Virus record (IMG/VR): IMGVR_UViG_3300008108_000178
Location: 1 to 64,000 of that record
Direction: 5' to 3' (one strand)
DNA length: 64,000 nucleotides
Source: a virus
The notes under the pieces were generated by a model. That model ran no database searches. It saw only the letters and a list, made by a program, of their open reading frames with translations, and was not told where the DNA came from. Positions within the stretch are counted from its first letter, which is position 1. Every line of letters starts with the position of its first letter. The position numbers and the translations under genes were made by a program. Below, piece by piece: positions 21,301 to 30,818 of this stretch.

Positions 21301-24300
21301 CTTTTTGAGGGAGATACCCTTTTCCAAGGTGATGGTGTTTTATTAACGCAAATTATTGTAGATAATACAGAAATAAATGATTTCCAATCTTCAGAATCTC
21401 CAAATGTAAAAGTTGTTAATGATTTATCAGTTGGTCCAGATGGATCATTTAGAGTTATTCAAGATTTATCAGCAGATTTAACACAAGGCGAAATTATTGG
21501 TGATGTCGTAAATGATAGTAGAGTTGTATTAAGATCAGTACAAAATACATTTGATCCATCTTTACCTGTATTTGCTACAATTAAAGTTTTAAATCTTTTA
21601 TTAAACAAAAATGGTACTTACACAAAAGATTCTATAATATCATTTATTAGAGAAGATGATGGTATTGTATTTGGAACTGGTTTAGTATTAGAAGGATCAT
21701 TAAAACAAAATTCTTTAAAGGTTAGGATAATTACTGGAGATATTTTTGCATCGGAAGATTTTATTATAAAAAGTAATGTATTATCAGATACTTCAAGTGC
21801 AAAAATTATATCAACAACATCTCTTAGCGAAAATTTAACTATTACAAATATAAATGATAAAGTAGCAATATTACAAACAGATGAAGATCATAATTTAGCT
21901 AATGGCGATAAAGTATTTGTAAATATTTTTCCAGATGATTCTATCACAGAAACAACTTATTATGTAAGGAAACGACTTTATCAAAAAGCCGTTTTAGAAG
22001 AATTAAATTTCAATGGTAAAATAATTGATACTGGTATTGGTAGATTTGACGTATTAAATAGCGGAGCTGATTACGAAAGTGGTACTTACACTGATGTAGA
22101 ATTAATTTTTGTTGATTCCTCGAAAGCTAGAAAAAATATCGGCAAGCCTGGAGATCCAGGAAATGCTAGGGCAACAATTGAGGTATTTAATGTTGGTGGA
22201 GGATTTGGAAGAGTTTCTTCAATTACATTAACAAATAAAGGTTATGGTTATAGAAAATCAGATATTTTAACAGTTGCTGATGAAGACTTAAATCGTCTTG
22301 TTGCTTCAACTAGAACAGCTAGATTAAATTTATTTGTTGATCATTCTGGATTTTCTGCTGAAAATACTCAGTTGAAATTAACTACTGTAAATGATTTATC
22401 AAATGGCGATTATCTAAATATTGGAAATGAAATTGTAAAAATTACTTCAGTTAATAAAACAAATAAAACTGTTTTATTAGAAAGAGGTCAGAAAAACACC
22501 ACCGCATCTGATCATTTTAATGATCAATTAGTAACATTCCAAGAAACATCATATAAATTAAATACAAATTATAGAATTTTAGGAGATGGATTAAATTCTC
22601 CATATGTTGTTTCGTACAACCCAACAACTAGAGAATTAGTTGTTGCGTATGAATATAATGTAACTAATCCGACAAAAATATTACAAAGTAGTATTTTCTT
22701 CGATCAAAATAATCCAAGTAAGTTTGTAAAAGTTGAGTCTGTACAAGAGCCAGAGTATAAGTTAGAATTTAGCAAAAATCAACTTAATTTTGATATCAAC
22801 CCAACTATAGAAATACAAAAATACTACAAGTATAAGTTTGATACTAGCCACCCATCAATGCTAGATACATATCTAGATTTTTCATCTAGTTTAAATTATA
22901 ATTTATTTACAGAAGAAAAAAATGTAAGCTCAAATTTACCAGGAACTGCAGGATCTTTTGTATCAATAAAACTTGGTTTTGGACCAAATATTTCTTCAAA
23001 CACATACGAAGAAATATCACCAGTAAACTTCAATAATTATTATTATTTTATTAAAGCTTCTGCAAATGTTAATACAGATGGATCTTCCTTGAAAGTTATT
23101 GATGATCCTCTTTCTGGTGAACACACTGTAATATACTCAACAAATAGAAAATTTGTTTATAATGTAAGAACATTACCTCAATATGATGGATCTGGTGCTA
23201 TTTCATATACAACTACTTCGCAATTTGCTATTGGATCTATTTCTAATATTTCCATTAATGATACAGGAAATAATTACGAGCTACTTCCTATTTGCAGAGG
23301 AATTATTCCATCTCCATTAAATATTGCTACTGTTTCAGCAACCATAGATTTAACAACTGGTTATCTTTCATCAATTGTTGTAACTGAGCAAGGAAATAAT
23401 TATTCAAAGCCAATTGCTATTATTACAGATGGTGATGGAATTGATTATAAACTAGAATGTATATCAGAAAATGGTAAGCTAAAAGCAGTTAATATATTAA
23501 ATTCTGGTAAAGGATTTACATATAACCCAACAATCAAAATATTTGAATCTGATATTAAAGTATTTTTAACATCAGATAATATTGGAATACCAAAAAATAT
23601 AAAATTAATAAACAGTGGATATGGTTATAATTCAGATTATTCGACAATTCCTACATATAAATCAACTTCAACATTTGTATTAAAGAATTTTGAAGATGAT
23701 TCTTTCTATGCTGGAGAAAAAATTGCTCAATATGAAAATAATATTTTGATAGCAGAAGCTGTAGTAGCTAAAAATGGATGGAGAATTGGAAGTAATTTAT
23801 TAAAAGTCGAAAATATAAAGGGAATATTTAAAAATAATCTACCAATTAAAGGTTTTGCAAGATCTAAAACTGCATTATTAATATCACAATTAGATACAAC
23901 ATTTTTACCTGATATTAGAACATATTCAGACAACGTTGGTAGATTTAATTCGGAAAGAGGAAAGTTAAGTTCAAATTCCCAAAAACTAACAGATTCTTAT
24001 TTTTATCAAGACTACTCATATGTAATTAAATCAAGAACTCCTATAGATTTTTGGCGTGATTTAATCAAAGAAACAACACACCCAGCAGGTTTTCAGCTTT
24101 TTGGTGAGTTAATAGTTGAATCTGAAGGCAATACTTCAATGCCTTCTGAAATAAAAGAAATTGAAACTCACTCATTTATAAATTTAAAACCACAAAATAT
24201 CTCAGTTGTCAATACTAGAAAATATATTACAGAAAATATTGTATCTTTTGCAGATAGCAATATAGAAAGAGGTATAGGATCTGTTGCAATTGATACTTTT

Positions 24301-27300
24301 GATTCTTCAGAAACTGTAGCAAGAGAATTGATTCTAGCTAGACCATTTGATGGGGATTTTGATCCAAATAGTGGAATTCTTTATGGTACTAAAACTTTCA
24401 CTCTTTTAGATAAAAAAACAAATAGTGCATACGCACCATACAATGAAAGTTCATTAATTATAACAATTGATGGAGTTTTACAAGAGCCAGGAAAATCATT
24501 TACTATCAAAGGTAATAAAATAACTTTTGCTCAGCCTCCTTTAGGAGAAAGATTAGCGGAAGGTCAAGTAGTAGAAGCTCAGAAGTTTTATTGTAGAGCA
24601 ATTAAGTTCAAAGATAATACACTGAATTCCACATATATCAGAAAAATGCAAAATATTTCTGATCAATTTGATGGAGAAACAAGAATATTTGATTTATATG
24701 AAGAAAATGGTTCTATTGTAAAAACATTACCAAATGAAAAATTAATTGTTGCATTGAATGGAGTTTTACAAAATGCAAGAACTACAGAAGAAGAGCCTTT
24801 TGAAAATTCATATGCAATTATAAGATCTCAAGATCCTACAGTAACTGATAAAATTGCCTTCACAGAACCACCAATAAGTCACGGTGAACTATATGATAGT
24901 ACTGATGATATTGTAATAAGAGAAAAGTGTTTTATTTACAGTATTGGTTCATATAGAAGATTAAGTATTGATTCTAGAACTGTAAAATACAGAGGAGCTG
25001 GTCCTTTCTTAATTTTAGATGAGGTACAGAATTCTGTTGTCAAAGTTGATGATCCTTTATACGCAATAGTTTTCATAGATGGTGTATTACAAATACCTGG
25101 GAAATCTTATGATATTGTAGGACCAAATATAACTTTCTCATCTCCTCTACAATACTACGAAGATGAAACAGGCAAACAAGTATTGCAAAAAGTTTCTATC
25201 TTATTATTCTACGGTAGAGATAAAGCAAAAACTTTAACTTTCTATGATTTTGAACCTAATGCATATTATTCCCAAGCAAATTTAGTAATAACTGGTTCGC
25301 CCGATGTACAAAATTTTTATGCTTGGTTTGCAAATTATTTGGGATCCAACGTAATAGTTTCTCAAAATGGAAATAAAATTGGTAAAATAAAATCGTTTGT
25401 TCCTGGAAGCAATGATTTAAACTTAACTTTGCTATGCTCAGCTTTTTATGAAATAGATTCTTCTGATTTAATATTTATAAATCCAGAATCTGGAGATAGT
25501 TTTGTGTTATCTGGCATTGAATCTTCTTCAATTTCATACTTAGAAGATGAAGATGGCGTGAGAAAATTACAAGTTGATGTTCCATCTTGGTTGCTCGGAA
25601 CAAAGCTTGGCAAAGATGCTTACTCGGAAAGAACAAAACTATATTCTAATTTGAATATTGGCGACTTAATTAAAATTGATGGCGAATCTGAGTTTAGAGA
25701 AATTGTATCAATTCCAGAATTAGTAAATACAAAACAGTACAATACTGGAGAATTTTTACCTAAGGATATTTACTCTAGAGTACAAGCAACTAATTATAAT
25801 GATATAGTTAGAGGAGAAGGTTTAAGTATAACAGCTGAAATTGACGCTAATGGTACTATAACAAAATTAAATTGGAATAGAAGAGATTTAATGCTTTTCT
25901 TTAATAATAATGTACTATTACAGCCAACCGCATATCAGTATTATACTGCACCTATAATTGATTTTATTCCAAGAACTCAAAATGGTGGTGGAGCAAGAGC
26001 AGAAGTAATTGCAATTGGTGGACAAATTGTAGATATTGTTTTAATTGATGGTGGCTATGGCTATTCAGAACCTCCTCAAGTAGTTATATCTAGAGGATAT
26101 AACAGAATTAAGGGAAGATCAAGAAAATTTGATACCACCACTATATTAAATGTTTCTCCACCAATAGCATTCTCAGATAGTTTAACTTCAAGTAGTGAAG
26201 TTACTTTAGTATCATATGGTCCTGCAGGTCAAGCTATTTTCTCTGTTATTAATTTAAGTGCTTTAGCAGGAGAATTAGATGTATCTAGAAATATTATTTC
26301 TATTATAACTCCAGAAGAAAAAATAGTTACATTTAGTAATCCAAAAGATATTACTCAAATTATTATACAGCCGCCAGTACCTAAACTAAAATCTGATATA
26401 ATAAGGACTTCTACTGCAATTCATAATTACATAGATGTTCCATTCGATATAGTTTCTTCTTCAACAATTACTTCAGTAAACAAAGAATTAACAACAATTA
26501 TTTCTAAACAAATTAATGAGGCATTTGTTCAATTAGACACTGCTTCTATTAATGATATTGGTGCATTCTTAGACGCTCCTTTATCAGAAACTGATAATAT
26601 TGTGTATGTTCCAGATACAATAAGATTCCCTGATTCAAGTAGATTATTAATTGGAAGAGAAATTGTTTATTATGAGAAAAAGAAAACAGATAGATTTTTA
26701 TCTGTTACTAGAGGAGCAGATGGAACTACAGCTCAAACACATAATGCAGGAGATTATCTAAGACATCTACCTAAGATTGTAAGTGTTGTTCCAGTTGGAG
26801 CAGCAATAATTCAATCTATTGTTTCTATCGAATCTGATCATGATACATTTACTGAATTATTAAAAACAGTAAGTACAGAAATAGTAGAGCCATCAATATC
26901 CCATGACTTAACTTCATTAACATCAAGTCAACAAATAGAACTTGATAATACGGAAGTTGATGTTATTCCTTGGATTGGTATTATTCCACCTCCTTCATAT
27001 AATGTAATTTCTACTGTATATTCAACATCATCTAGTGTACAAACTATTGTAGAATCGCTTAAAATAGATTCTTCTACTTCATCTGTAATAACAGTAAAAC
27101 AGTCCAATATTCAAATTTCTGTAGATCAGAATATTAATGTTGATGTTTCTACGTTAATAACCTCAGCTCAAATTATTTCCAATGCAGAATCTTCTGTAGA
27201 TTCTTTATTTGCAACAGTAATAACTTCTACACATAATGCATCTGAAATCATGCATGATGTGAATATATTATCAAATGCAACTATTGAAAATTATTCAACT

Positions 27301-28527
27301 AATTATATTTTACGAAATGAATCTTCTGTAGAAACTATAATTTCTACTATTAACACAATAGAAAATACAATAAATGAGATTTTAGTTATTCCTCCTACAT
27401 CATATTCTGAAGTAAGAAATTCTCATTCAATAACTAGAATTTTCTATGCTCAGATTCCTCCTTTATCGACTATTGCAGAATCTGTTGTTGTTTCTCCAAT
27501 AGAAACAACAATTGAATTAACAAATAATTTAAGTGTTGAAGTTGTTGATACCAAGAATACAATAATTTCTTCTCATATTGATGCTAGATACGAAAATACA
27601 TTTATATCAACACAATCTGCAAAAATTGTTTCCACAATTAAAGAAATTACTGATTTTGTAAGTTATGATATTAATTCTAGTTTAACAAGTTATTCATCGG
27701 CGGTAACTTCAACTAAGAATACAATTGAATCCACTACTACAGTAATTTCTAATTTTGTTGAGTATGATGTAACTCCAGTATCAATTCATGTATGTCCAAT
27801 AATTAATTCTTCTTATATTGCTTCTTCTAGCAATATTGTAGCTTCTGTAAATCCAAATTCTTCAGAAACTACAATAAGAATTGACACCTCTGCTGGCATT
27901 TCTGGAACATCAAGAAGAGAAATAGATTATAATACAGGAATTCTTGATTTCTTCACAGAATCTGTCGTATTACAAAATCCAATAAAAACTAGAAACCAAG
28001 GATTCCTTACATTGTTAGAACCAATAAATGTCATTACATCAAGAAATGGTTCTACTGTAGAAGTGTCTAATAAAAATGTAGAAAGAGATGCTTTCTATGA
28101 TGCTTATAATTTGGGGAATGCTGGATATACAATTACCGCATTTGAAAATAATGCTTTTATGAATACTGGAGCATTTGATGTATCAGGTTCTATTGAATCT
28201 ATAACATATGCTTATCCAAATTTAACATTGAATGATTTTACCCAAAGAAAATATTCTTCAATTACTTTAACTGGAGAATTTTTCAATTTAGCTATTCCAT
28301 CAATTAATGATATTGGATCTAGATTATCAACTAGTATTTCTAATACTTCATCAAGTATTACAATAAGTAATGCTTCAAAATTCCCAAGTAGTGGTAAAAT
28401 TTTAATTAATAAAGAAATTATAAGTTATACTACTAAAAATGGAAACACATTATCAGGATTAACTAGAGGTGTAGACAATACAATTCCAGCATCACATAGT
28501 TTGAATGACTACTTGAGGTCATTCTAA
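18382..28527 (+). CDS. Giant baseplate structural protein with YHYH domain (gp7-like position), 3381 aa
   Basis: It follows gp6, where T4 has gp7, but is about three times the T4 gp7 length. The N-terminus (LIESQLPGFIVSEYENFSKF, YEQLEIQGQPLDII) and a gp7-like helical start suggest wedge attachment. Around residues 745-765 it has a YHYH-domain core (GFAYDGNPIYGPYGF). A module of the form FP..G.I.IG.EI..Y......F..V.RG recurs near residues 76-133, 323-373, 1334-1385, 2727-2795 and 3310-3381. Glycine/tyrosine-proline repeats (KGVGYKNPPFVLI, GGYGYSEPPQVVI) are scattered. Residues about 2807-3167 form a Ser/Thr/Ile/Val-rich low-complexity segment. Codon use is extremely AT-rich. It is likely a wedge-plus-fibre protein; exact equivalence to gp7 is inferred. 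Confidence 0.75.
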   Translation: MAAKTRNISTLIESQLPGFIVSEYENFSKFVEKYYEQLEIQGQPLDIISNVTKYRDINYYEKNLLNQFTKLSSSIVETDTTITVEDATSFPEQNGYIKIGNEICFYKERTDTEFLEVSRGVSGNTTLGDLYETSNFVTTQAEPHYTNDTVYNVSNLFLYAFVKSFESQYLGGFPEAYLKGDVDKRVLIKNISDFYKAKGTNKSIKFIFNSIVSKSAEDTPETYNPKDFTLKSSTSDWVSNYSIKAKILTGDVNKLVGTKITQRTENSFASAVIDAVNYGGSDGVFEIILSPGSVNGNFKIAAQTTLRKDILVDNTTGDRIDVYSTLGWDQKGELIINSERISFTNKNVNQFIISGRSNPNTTHVAGTPVYSNDTLIATYEGGSATMLALGVLYNLNVVNGKPYSNSGDKVQISESGFESNHPVIQANWFLNTNFRKAFSPLNAQVAQAISDLNSDVSAIYEDDQYFYICSSGYPHHGILKESSPVNLEDQKFLKLVRKNPINTTEVYPISNRDVGILKDGSVVYGNKDFETVKFGEIISVNVENKGVGYKNPPFVLINNEPYKARCFLAGEVVDFVEILSDDIYEEEPIITITSGRNAKLKPVVTNGEITSIRVENPGEYYSSPPTIRIFDALGKGAFAEYEAIVSPEGQITRCKKISGGRFYNRNSLVVEVLPAGSGAFASAKIREWTKDRFKKYRLELDSNNSYVFSNFNPKIGLGYGVVANPANLRFRSNDNINSVLGENPGTKTHSPILGFAYDGNPIYGPYGFSDPGNANSTVVRINSGYQLNTSRQNGPSITEYELGTFVDDYVWVPSVNSGKTELDENNGRFCVTPEYPKGTYAYFVTINSSGQPVYPYIIGKNFYSLPVDSNYNSNISQDDLPKNLKRLKTSDIDNNGVNSFALIGDTTKGNINGAYSDYSIETFSVGSELFIDNLGTGGAGAKAFVSSVNGKNTTVLESVDEKALVIDLVQNAYLFEGDTLFQGDGVLLTQIIVDNTEINDFQSSESPNVKVVNDLSVGPDGSFRVIQDLSADLTQGEIIGDVVNDSRVVLRSVQNTFDPSLPVFATIKVLNLLLNKNGTYTKDSIISFIREDDGIVFGTGLVLEGSLKQNSLKVRIITGDIFASEDFIIKSNVLSDTSSAKIISTTSLSENLTITNINDKVAILQTDEDHNLANGDKVFVNIFPDDSITETTYYVRKRLYQKAVLEELNFNGKIIDTGIGRFDVLNSGADYESGTYTDVELIFVDSSKARKNIGKPGDPGNARATIEVFNVGGGFGRVSSITLTNKGYGYRKSDILTVADEDLNRLVASTRTARLNLFVDHSGFSAENTQLKLTTVNDLSNGDYLNIGNEIVKITSVNKTNKTVLLERGQKNTTASDHFNDQLVTFQETSYKLNTNYRILGDGLNSPYVVSYNPTTRELVVAYEYNVTNPTKILQSSIFFDQNNPSKFVKVESVQEPEYKLEFSKNQLNFDINPTIEIQKYYKYKFDTSHPSMLDTYLDFSSSLNYNLFTEEKNVSSNLPGTAGSFVSIKLGFGPNISSNTYEEISPVNFNNYYYFIKASANVNTDGSSLKVIDDPLSGEHTVIYSTNRKFVYNVRTLPQYDGSGAISYTTTSQFAIGSISNISINDTGNNYELLPICRGIIPSPLNIATVSATIDLTTGYLSSIVVTEQGNNYSKPIAIITDGDGIDYKLECISENGKLKAVNILNSGKGFTYNPTIKIFESDIKVFLTSDNIGIPKNIKLINSGYGYNSDYSTIPTYKSTSTFVLKNFEDDSFYAGEKIAQYENNILIAEAVVAKNGWRIGSNLLKVENIKGIFKNNLPIKGFARSKTALLISQLDTTFLPDIRTYSDNVGRFNSERGKLSSNSQKLTDSYFYQDYSYVIKSRTPIDFWRDLIKETTHPAGFQLFGELIVESEGNTSMPSEIKEIETHSFINLKPQNISVVNTRKYITENIVSFADSNIERGIGSVAIDTFDSSETVARELILARPFDGDFDPNSGILYGTKTFTLLDKKTNSAYAPYNESSLIITIDGVLQEPGKSFTIKGNKITFAQPPLGERLAEGQVVEAQKFYCRAIKFKDNTLNSTYIRKMQNISDQFDGETRIFDLYEENGSIVKTLPNEKLIVALNGVLQNARTTEEEPFENSYAIIRSQDPTVTDKIAFTEPPISHGELYDSTDDIVIREKCFIYSIGSYRRLSIDSRTVKYRGAGPFLILDEVQNSVVKVDDPLYAIVFIDGVLQIPGKSYDIVGPNITFSSPLQYYEDETGKQVLQKVSILLFYGRDKAKTLTFYDFEPNAYYSQANLVITGSPDVQNFYAWFANYLGSNVIVSQNGNKIGKIKSFVPGSNDLNLTLLCSAFYEIDSSDLIFINPESGDSFVLSGIESSSISYLEDEDGVRKLQVDVPSWLLGTKLGKDAYSERTKLYSNLNIGDLIKIDGESEFREIVSIPELVNTKQYNTGEFLPKDIYSRVQATNYNDIVRGEGLSITAEIDANGTITKLNWNRRDLMLFFNNNVLLQPTAYQYYTAPIIDFIPRTQNGGGARAEVIAIGGQIVDIVLIDGGYGYSEPPQVVISRGYNRIKGRSRKFDTTTILNVSPPIAFSDSLTSSSEVTLVSYGPAGQAIFSVINLSALAGELDVSRNIISIITPEEKIVTFSNPKDITQIIIQPPVPKLKSDIIRTSTAIHNYIDVPFDIVSSSTITSVNKELTTIISKQINEAFVQLDTASINDIGAFLDAPLSETDNIVYVPDTIRFPDSSRLLIGREIVYYEKKKTDRFLSVTRGADGTTAQTHNAGDYLRHLPKIVSVVPVGAAIIQSIVSIESDHDTFTELLKTVSTEIVEPSISHDLTSLTSSQQIELDNTEVDVIPWIGIIPPPSYNVISTVYSTSSSVQTIVESLKIDSSTSSVITVKQSNIQISVDQNINVDVSTLITSAQIISNAESSVDSLFATVITSTHNASEIMHDVNILSNATIENYSTNYILRNESSVETIISTINTIENTINEILVIPPTSYSEVRNSHSITRIFYAQIPPLSTIAESVVVSPIETTIELTNNLSVEVVDTKNTIISSHIDARYENTFISTQSAKIVSTIKEITDFVSYDINSSLTSYSSAVTSTKNTIESTTTVISNFVEYDVTPVSIHVCPIINSSYIASSSNIVASVNPNSSETTIRIDTSAGISGTSRREIDYNTGILDFFTESVVLQNPIKTRNQGFLTLLEPINVITSRNGSTVEVSNKNVERDAFYDAYNLGNAGYTITAFENNAFMNTGAFDVSGSIESITYAYPNLTLNDFTQRKYSSITLTGEFFNLAIPSINDIGSRLSTSISNTSSSITISNASKFPSSGKILINKEIISYTTKNGNTLSGLTRGVDNTIPASHSLNDYLRSF

Positions 28528-28531
28528 ATTT

Positions 28532-28539
28532 TATAAATA
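28532..28539 (+). promoter_or_regulatory. T4-type late promoter
   Basis: TATAAATA, followed by a second partial ATAAATA, lies 44 bp upstream of the gp8 start. Confidence 0.7.
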
Positions 28540-28582
28540 TAAATAAATCAGACAAAACGTTTTCACTAGAGAGATTAATTAA

Positions 28583-30412
28583 ATGGCTGCTATTATCTCA
28601 GATAAGTTTAGAATTTTTAATGCTAAACAGTTTCTAGAGTCTCTATCTGAAGGATCGACTGATAATGGTACTGAGCGTACCAGAATGTATTTCTTTGTCG
28701 GTCGTCCACAAAGATGGGATTCATACGTAGAAATTTATAATAAAAATGCTACAGCTTTTGTTGCTGGCAATGAAGTATATGTTGGTGCTTCTTATGCTGG
28801 AGCAACTTTTAAAGCTACTGTTAGAGCTGTCTATGAAGATAGCCTACTTCTTTATAATGTTGGTCCTACAACATCTTCTGTACCAGCAGCAGGAGCAACT
28901 TTAAAGGGTTGGAATGGCACCGCTGATACTGGTGCTACTGCTGTTACTGGTGTTTATAGATATGCGTCGGAAGATGTTCCACCAGTACCTCTAGATAATC
29001 AAAAAGAAAAATTTGATCTTTATGACGATATTATTGCTGCGAAGAGAATTACATCTGATTTTGCTCGTGCAGTTATTCGTCGTTACAATTGGGATTTAGT
29101 TGCTAATCCTAAGTTTGACATGTGGAAGCCCGATTACTCTGCTACTCCAGGTAGCGGCGGTCAGGTAGGCAAACAAGCAGCTACAGGCGCTACTTCAATT
29201 GGAGATGCTAAGTTTTATGTAATTAATTCACAGTATGAAGTATTTAAGTGCCTATATAATGGTCAAAATCCAGCGAATTTAACTGGTCAAAATGCAACTA
29301 ACGAGCCAAAAACCACTCCTTCAGCAGGTCAAGGTTCATATGCAAATGGTATCTTCACTGAAGAGGCTGGCAATGCTGGTTATGTTTGGAAATATATGTA
29401 CACCATTCCTACAAATGATGTACTTCGTTTCCTTTCAACTGATTTCATGCCAATTGTTGCTCCTACAGACACTACTCGTCAGGCAACAGAAGCAGCTGCA
29501 GTTAATGGTGCAGTAAATGTGGTTCTAATTGAAGCTGCTGGAGCCAATCTTCCAAATGGTACACATTATGCTCCAATCATTGGTGATGGCACTGGTGGTA
29601 AAGTTTCTTTAGTTGTGACCGCAGGTTCATTAGTTTCGGTATCAGTAACAGCTCCTGGAAGTGGTTATACTTATGCATCAGTTCCACTCAAAACTGGTAC
29701 TGGTTCTGGAGCAACTGCATATGGTTTGTTTAGTGATTCTGCGTTAACTTCTTCTGTCACTGTTGGAAGTACAGCAACTGGAGCATTGGAAGGTGTTATT
29801 TCTCCACAAGGTGGTCATGGTTCTGATATGGAGCTTGAGCTTAATGCTAAGCGTGTTATGACAAATATTCGCCTAACCTATGCAGAAGGTTCAGGTGACT
29901 TCCCAGTAGATAATGATTTCCGCAGAATTGGTATTCTCAAGGATCCATTTGCATATGGTACAACTTCATTTGCTACTGTAGATACAGTTAATGGTCTATA
30001 TGCTGTTAAAATTGATGGTGCAACTGCAGATTTCCAACCAGATGAAACAATTACTCAAACAGTAACTGGCGGCGTTGCAAAAGGAACTGTTGTTTCTTGG
30101 ACTCTTGATTCTGGTAGTACTACTGATGGTGTACTTAAGTATATCCAATCACCAGATCTCCACAAAGATTCTGGTAAAGTAAGAGCATTTGAATCAAATG
30201 GAGCTAATGCAATTACTGGATCAATCTCACTTGCTAGTGGTACTGTAGATACAGCAAATAATTCAACTGTTCTAGGAGTAACATTTGCAAATGGTCTCGC
30301 AAATCCTGAAATTGCTGCTAATAGTGGTGATATGATTTATGTAGAAAATAGAAGACTAATCACCAGAGCACCAGACCAAATCGAAGATATCAAACTCGTA
30401 ATTGAGTTTTGA
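28583..30412 (+). CDS. 8: Baseplate wedge subunit gp8
   Basis: gp8 is a dimeric baseplate wedge subunit. The N-terminus (ISDKFRIFNAKQFLESLSE, FFVGRPQRWD), GYVWKYMYTIPTNDVLRFL at about residues 268-286, and the C-terminus GDMIYVENRRLITRAPDQIE match T4 gp8 landmarks. T4 gp8 ends with the same GxMIYxENR...DQxE layout. At 609 aa it is larger than T4 gp8 (334 aa); the extra mass includes a glycine-rich GSGYTYAS...GSGAT repeat at about residues 359-380 of the type found in the neighbouring fibre proteins. It has its own late promoter and terminator. Confidence 0.9.
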   Translation: MAAIISDKFRIFNAKQFLESLSEGSTDNGTERTRMYFFVGRPQRWDSYVEIYNKNATAFVAGNEVYVGASYAGATFKATVRAVYEDSLLLYNVGPTTSSVPAAGATLKGWNGTADTGATAVTGVYRYASEDVPPVPLDNQKEKFDLYDDIIAAKRITSDFARAVIRRYNWDLVANPKFDMWKPDYSATPGSGGQVGKQAATGATSIGDAKFYVINSQYEVFKCLYNGQNPANLTGQNATNEPKTTPSAGQGSYANGIFTEEAGNAGYVWKYMYTIPTNDVLRFLSTDFMPIVAPTDTTRQATEAAAVNGAVNVVLIEAAGANLPNGTHYAPIIGDGTGGKVSLVVTAGSLVSVSVTAPGSGYTYASVPLKTGTGSGATAYGLFSDSALTSSVTVGSTATGALEGVISPQGGHGSDMELELNAKRVMTNIRLTYAEGSGDFPVDNDFRRIGILKDPFAYGTTSFATVDTVNGLYAVKIDGATADFQPDETITQTVTGGVAKGTVVSWTLDSGSTTDGVLKYIQSPDLHKDSGKVRAFESNGANAITGSISLASGTVDTANNSTVLGVTFANGLANPEIAANSGDMIYVENRRLITRAPDQIEDIKLVIEF

Positions 30413-30427
30413 TTTAAAATAAAAGTT

Positions 30428-30458
30428 AAATCTCCCCTTATTGGGGAGATTTTTTTTT
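30428..30458 (+). terminator. Intrinsic terminator
   Basis: AAATCTCCCC (30428-30437), TTATT loop and GGGGAGATTT are followed by a T run. It ends gp8 transcription. Confidence 0.9.
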
Positions 30459-30467
30459 ATCTTTACT

Positions 30468-30475
30468 GATAAATA
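30468..30475 (+). promoter_or_regulatory. T4-type late promoter
   Basis: GATAAATA lies 42 bp before the ATG at 30517 and directly behind the gp8 terminator. Confidence 0.65.
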
Positions 30476-30516
30476 AGATAGGGAAATAGGTTCCAAAGTA
30501 GAGAGATTCATTTACG

Positions 30517-30612
30517 ATGCCACAGAAGACAAATCTTAACGTATCACCATATTTTGATGATTTTGATCCACAAAAGAATTTTAGTTATCTTCAGTTTCTG
30601 AAGTTGCTGTAA
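30517..30612 (+). pseudogene. Detached N-terminus of the DUF4815-like structural gene
   Basis: The ATG here is correctly placed behind the late promoter and an AGAG site. It encodes MPQKTNLNVSPYFDDFDPQK, then loses the family sequence and stops after 31 codons. Cyanophage proteins of this family start in the same way, and then continue with an arginine/leucine-containing region (VQAREL type) that is absent here. The remaining gene resumes at 30585 in the -1 frame. I read this as a 5' deletion plus frame break; sequencing or assembly error is the alternative. Confidence 0.7.
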
Positions 30613-30818
30613 ATGAAAATGGCGCTATCGTATATAAAAAATATGATATTAAAAATTTAATAGGATCTACTTTACGTGGCATTAATTCTGGTGTAACTGG
30701 AGTTGTTATTGAAACTGAGTACGCAACTACAGAAGAAGCAGATACAATTTTTGTTAATTATGTAAACAGTGGCGATGCAGGAAATGAATCTACTTTTAGA
30801 CAAGGAGAAACTTTAGAA

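Noticed and set aside
30580-30612. Programmed -1 ribosomal frameshift in the DUF4815-like gene
   Set aside because: The overlap between the two frames is short and contains no slippery heptamer; family sequence also appears to be missing at the join.
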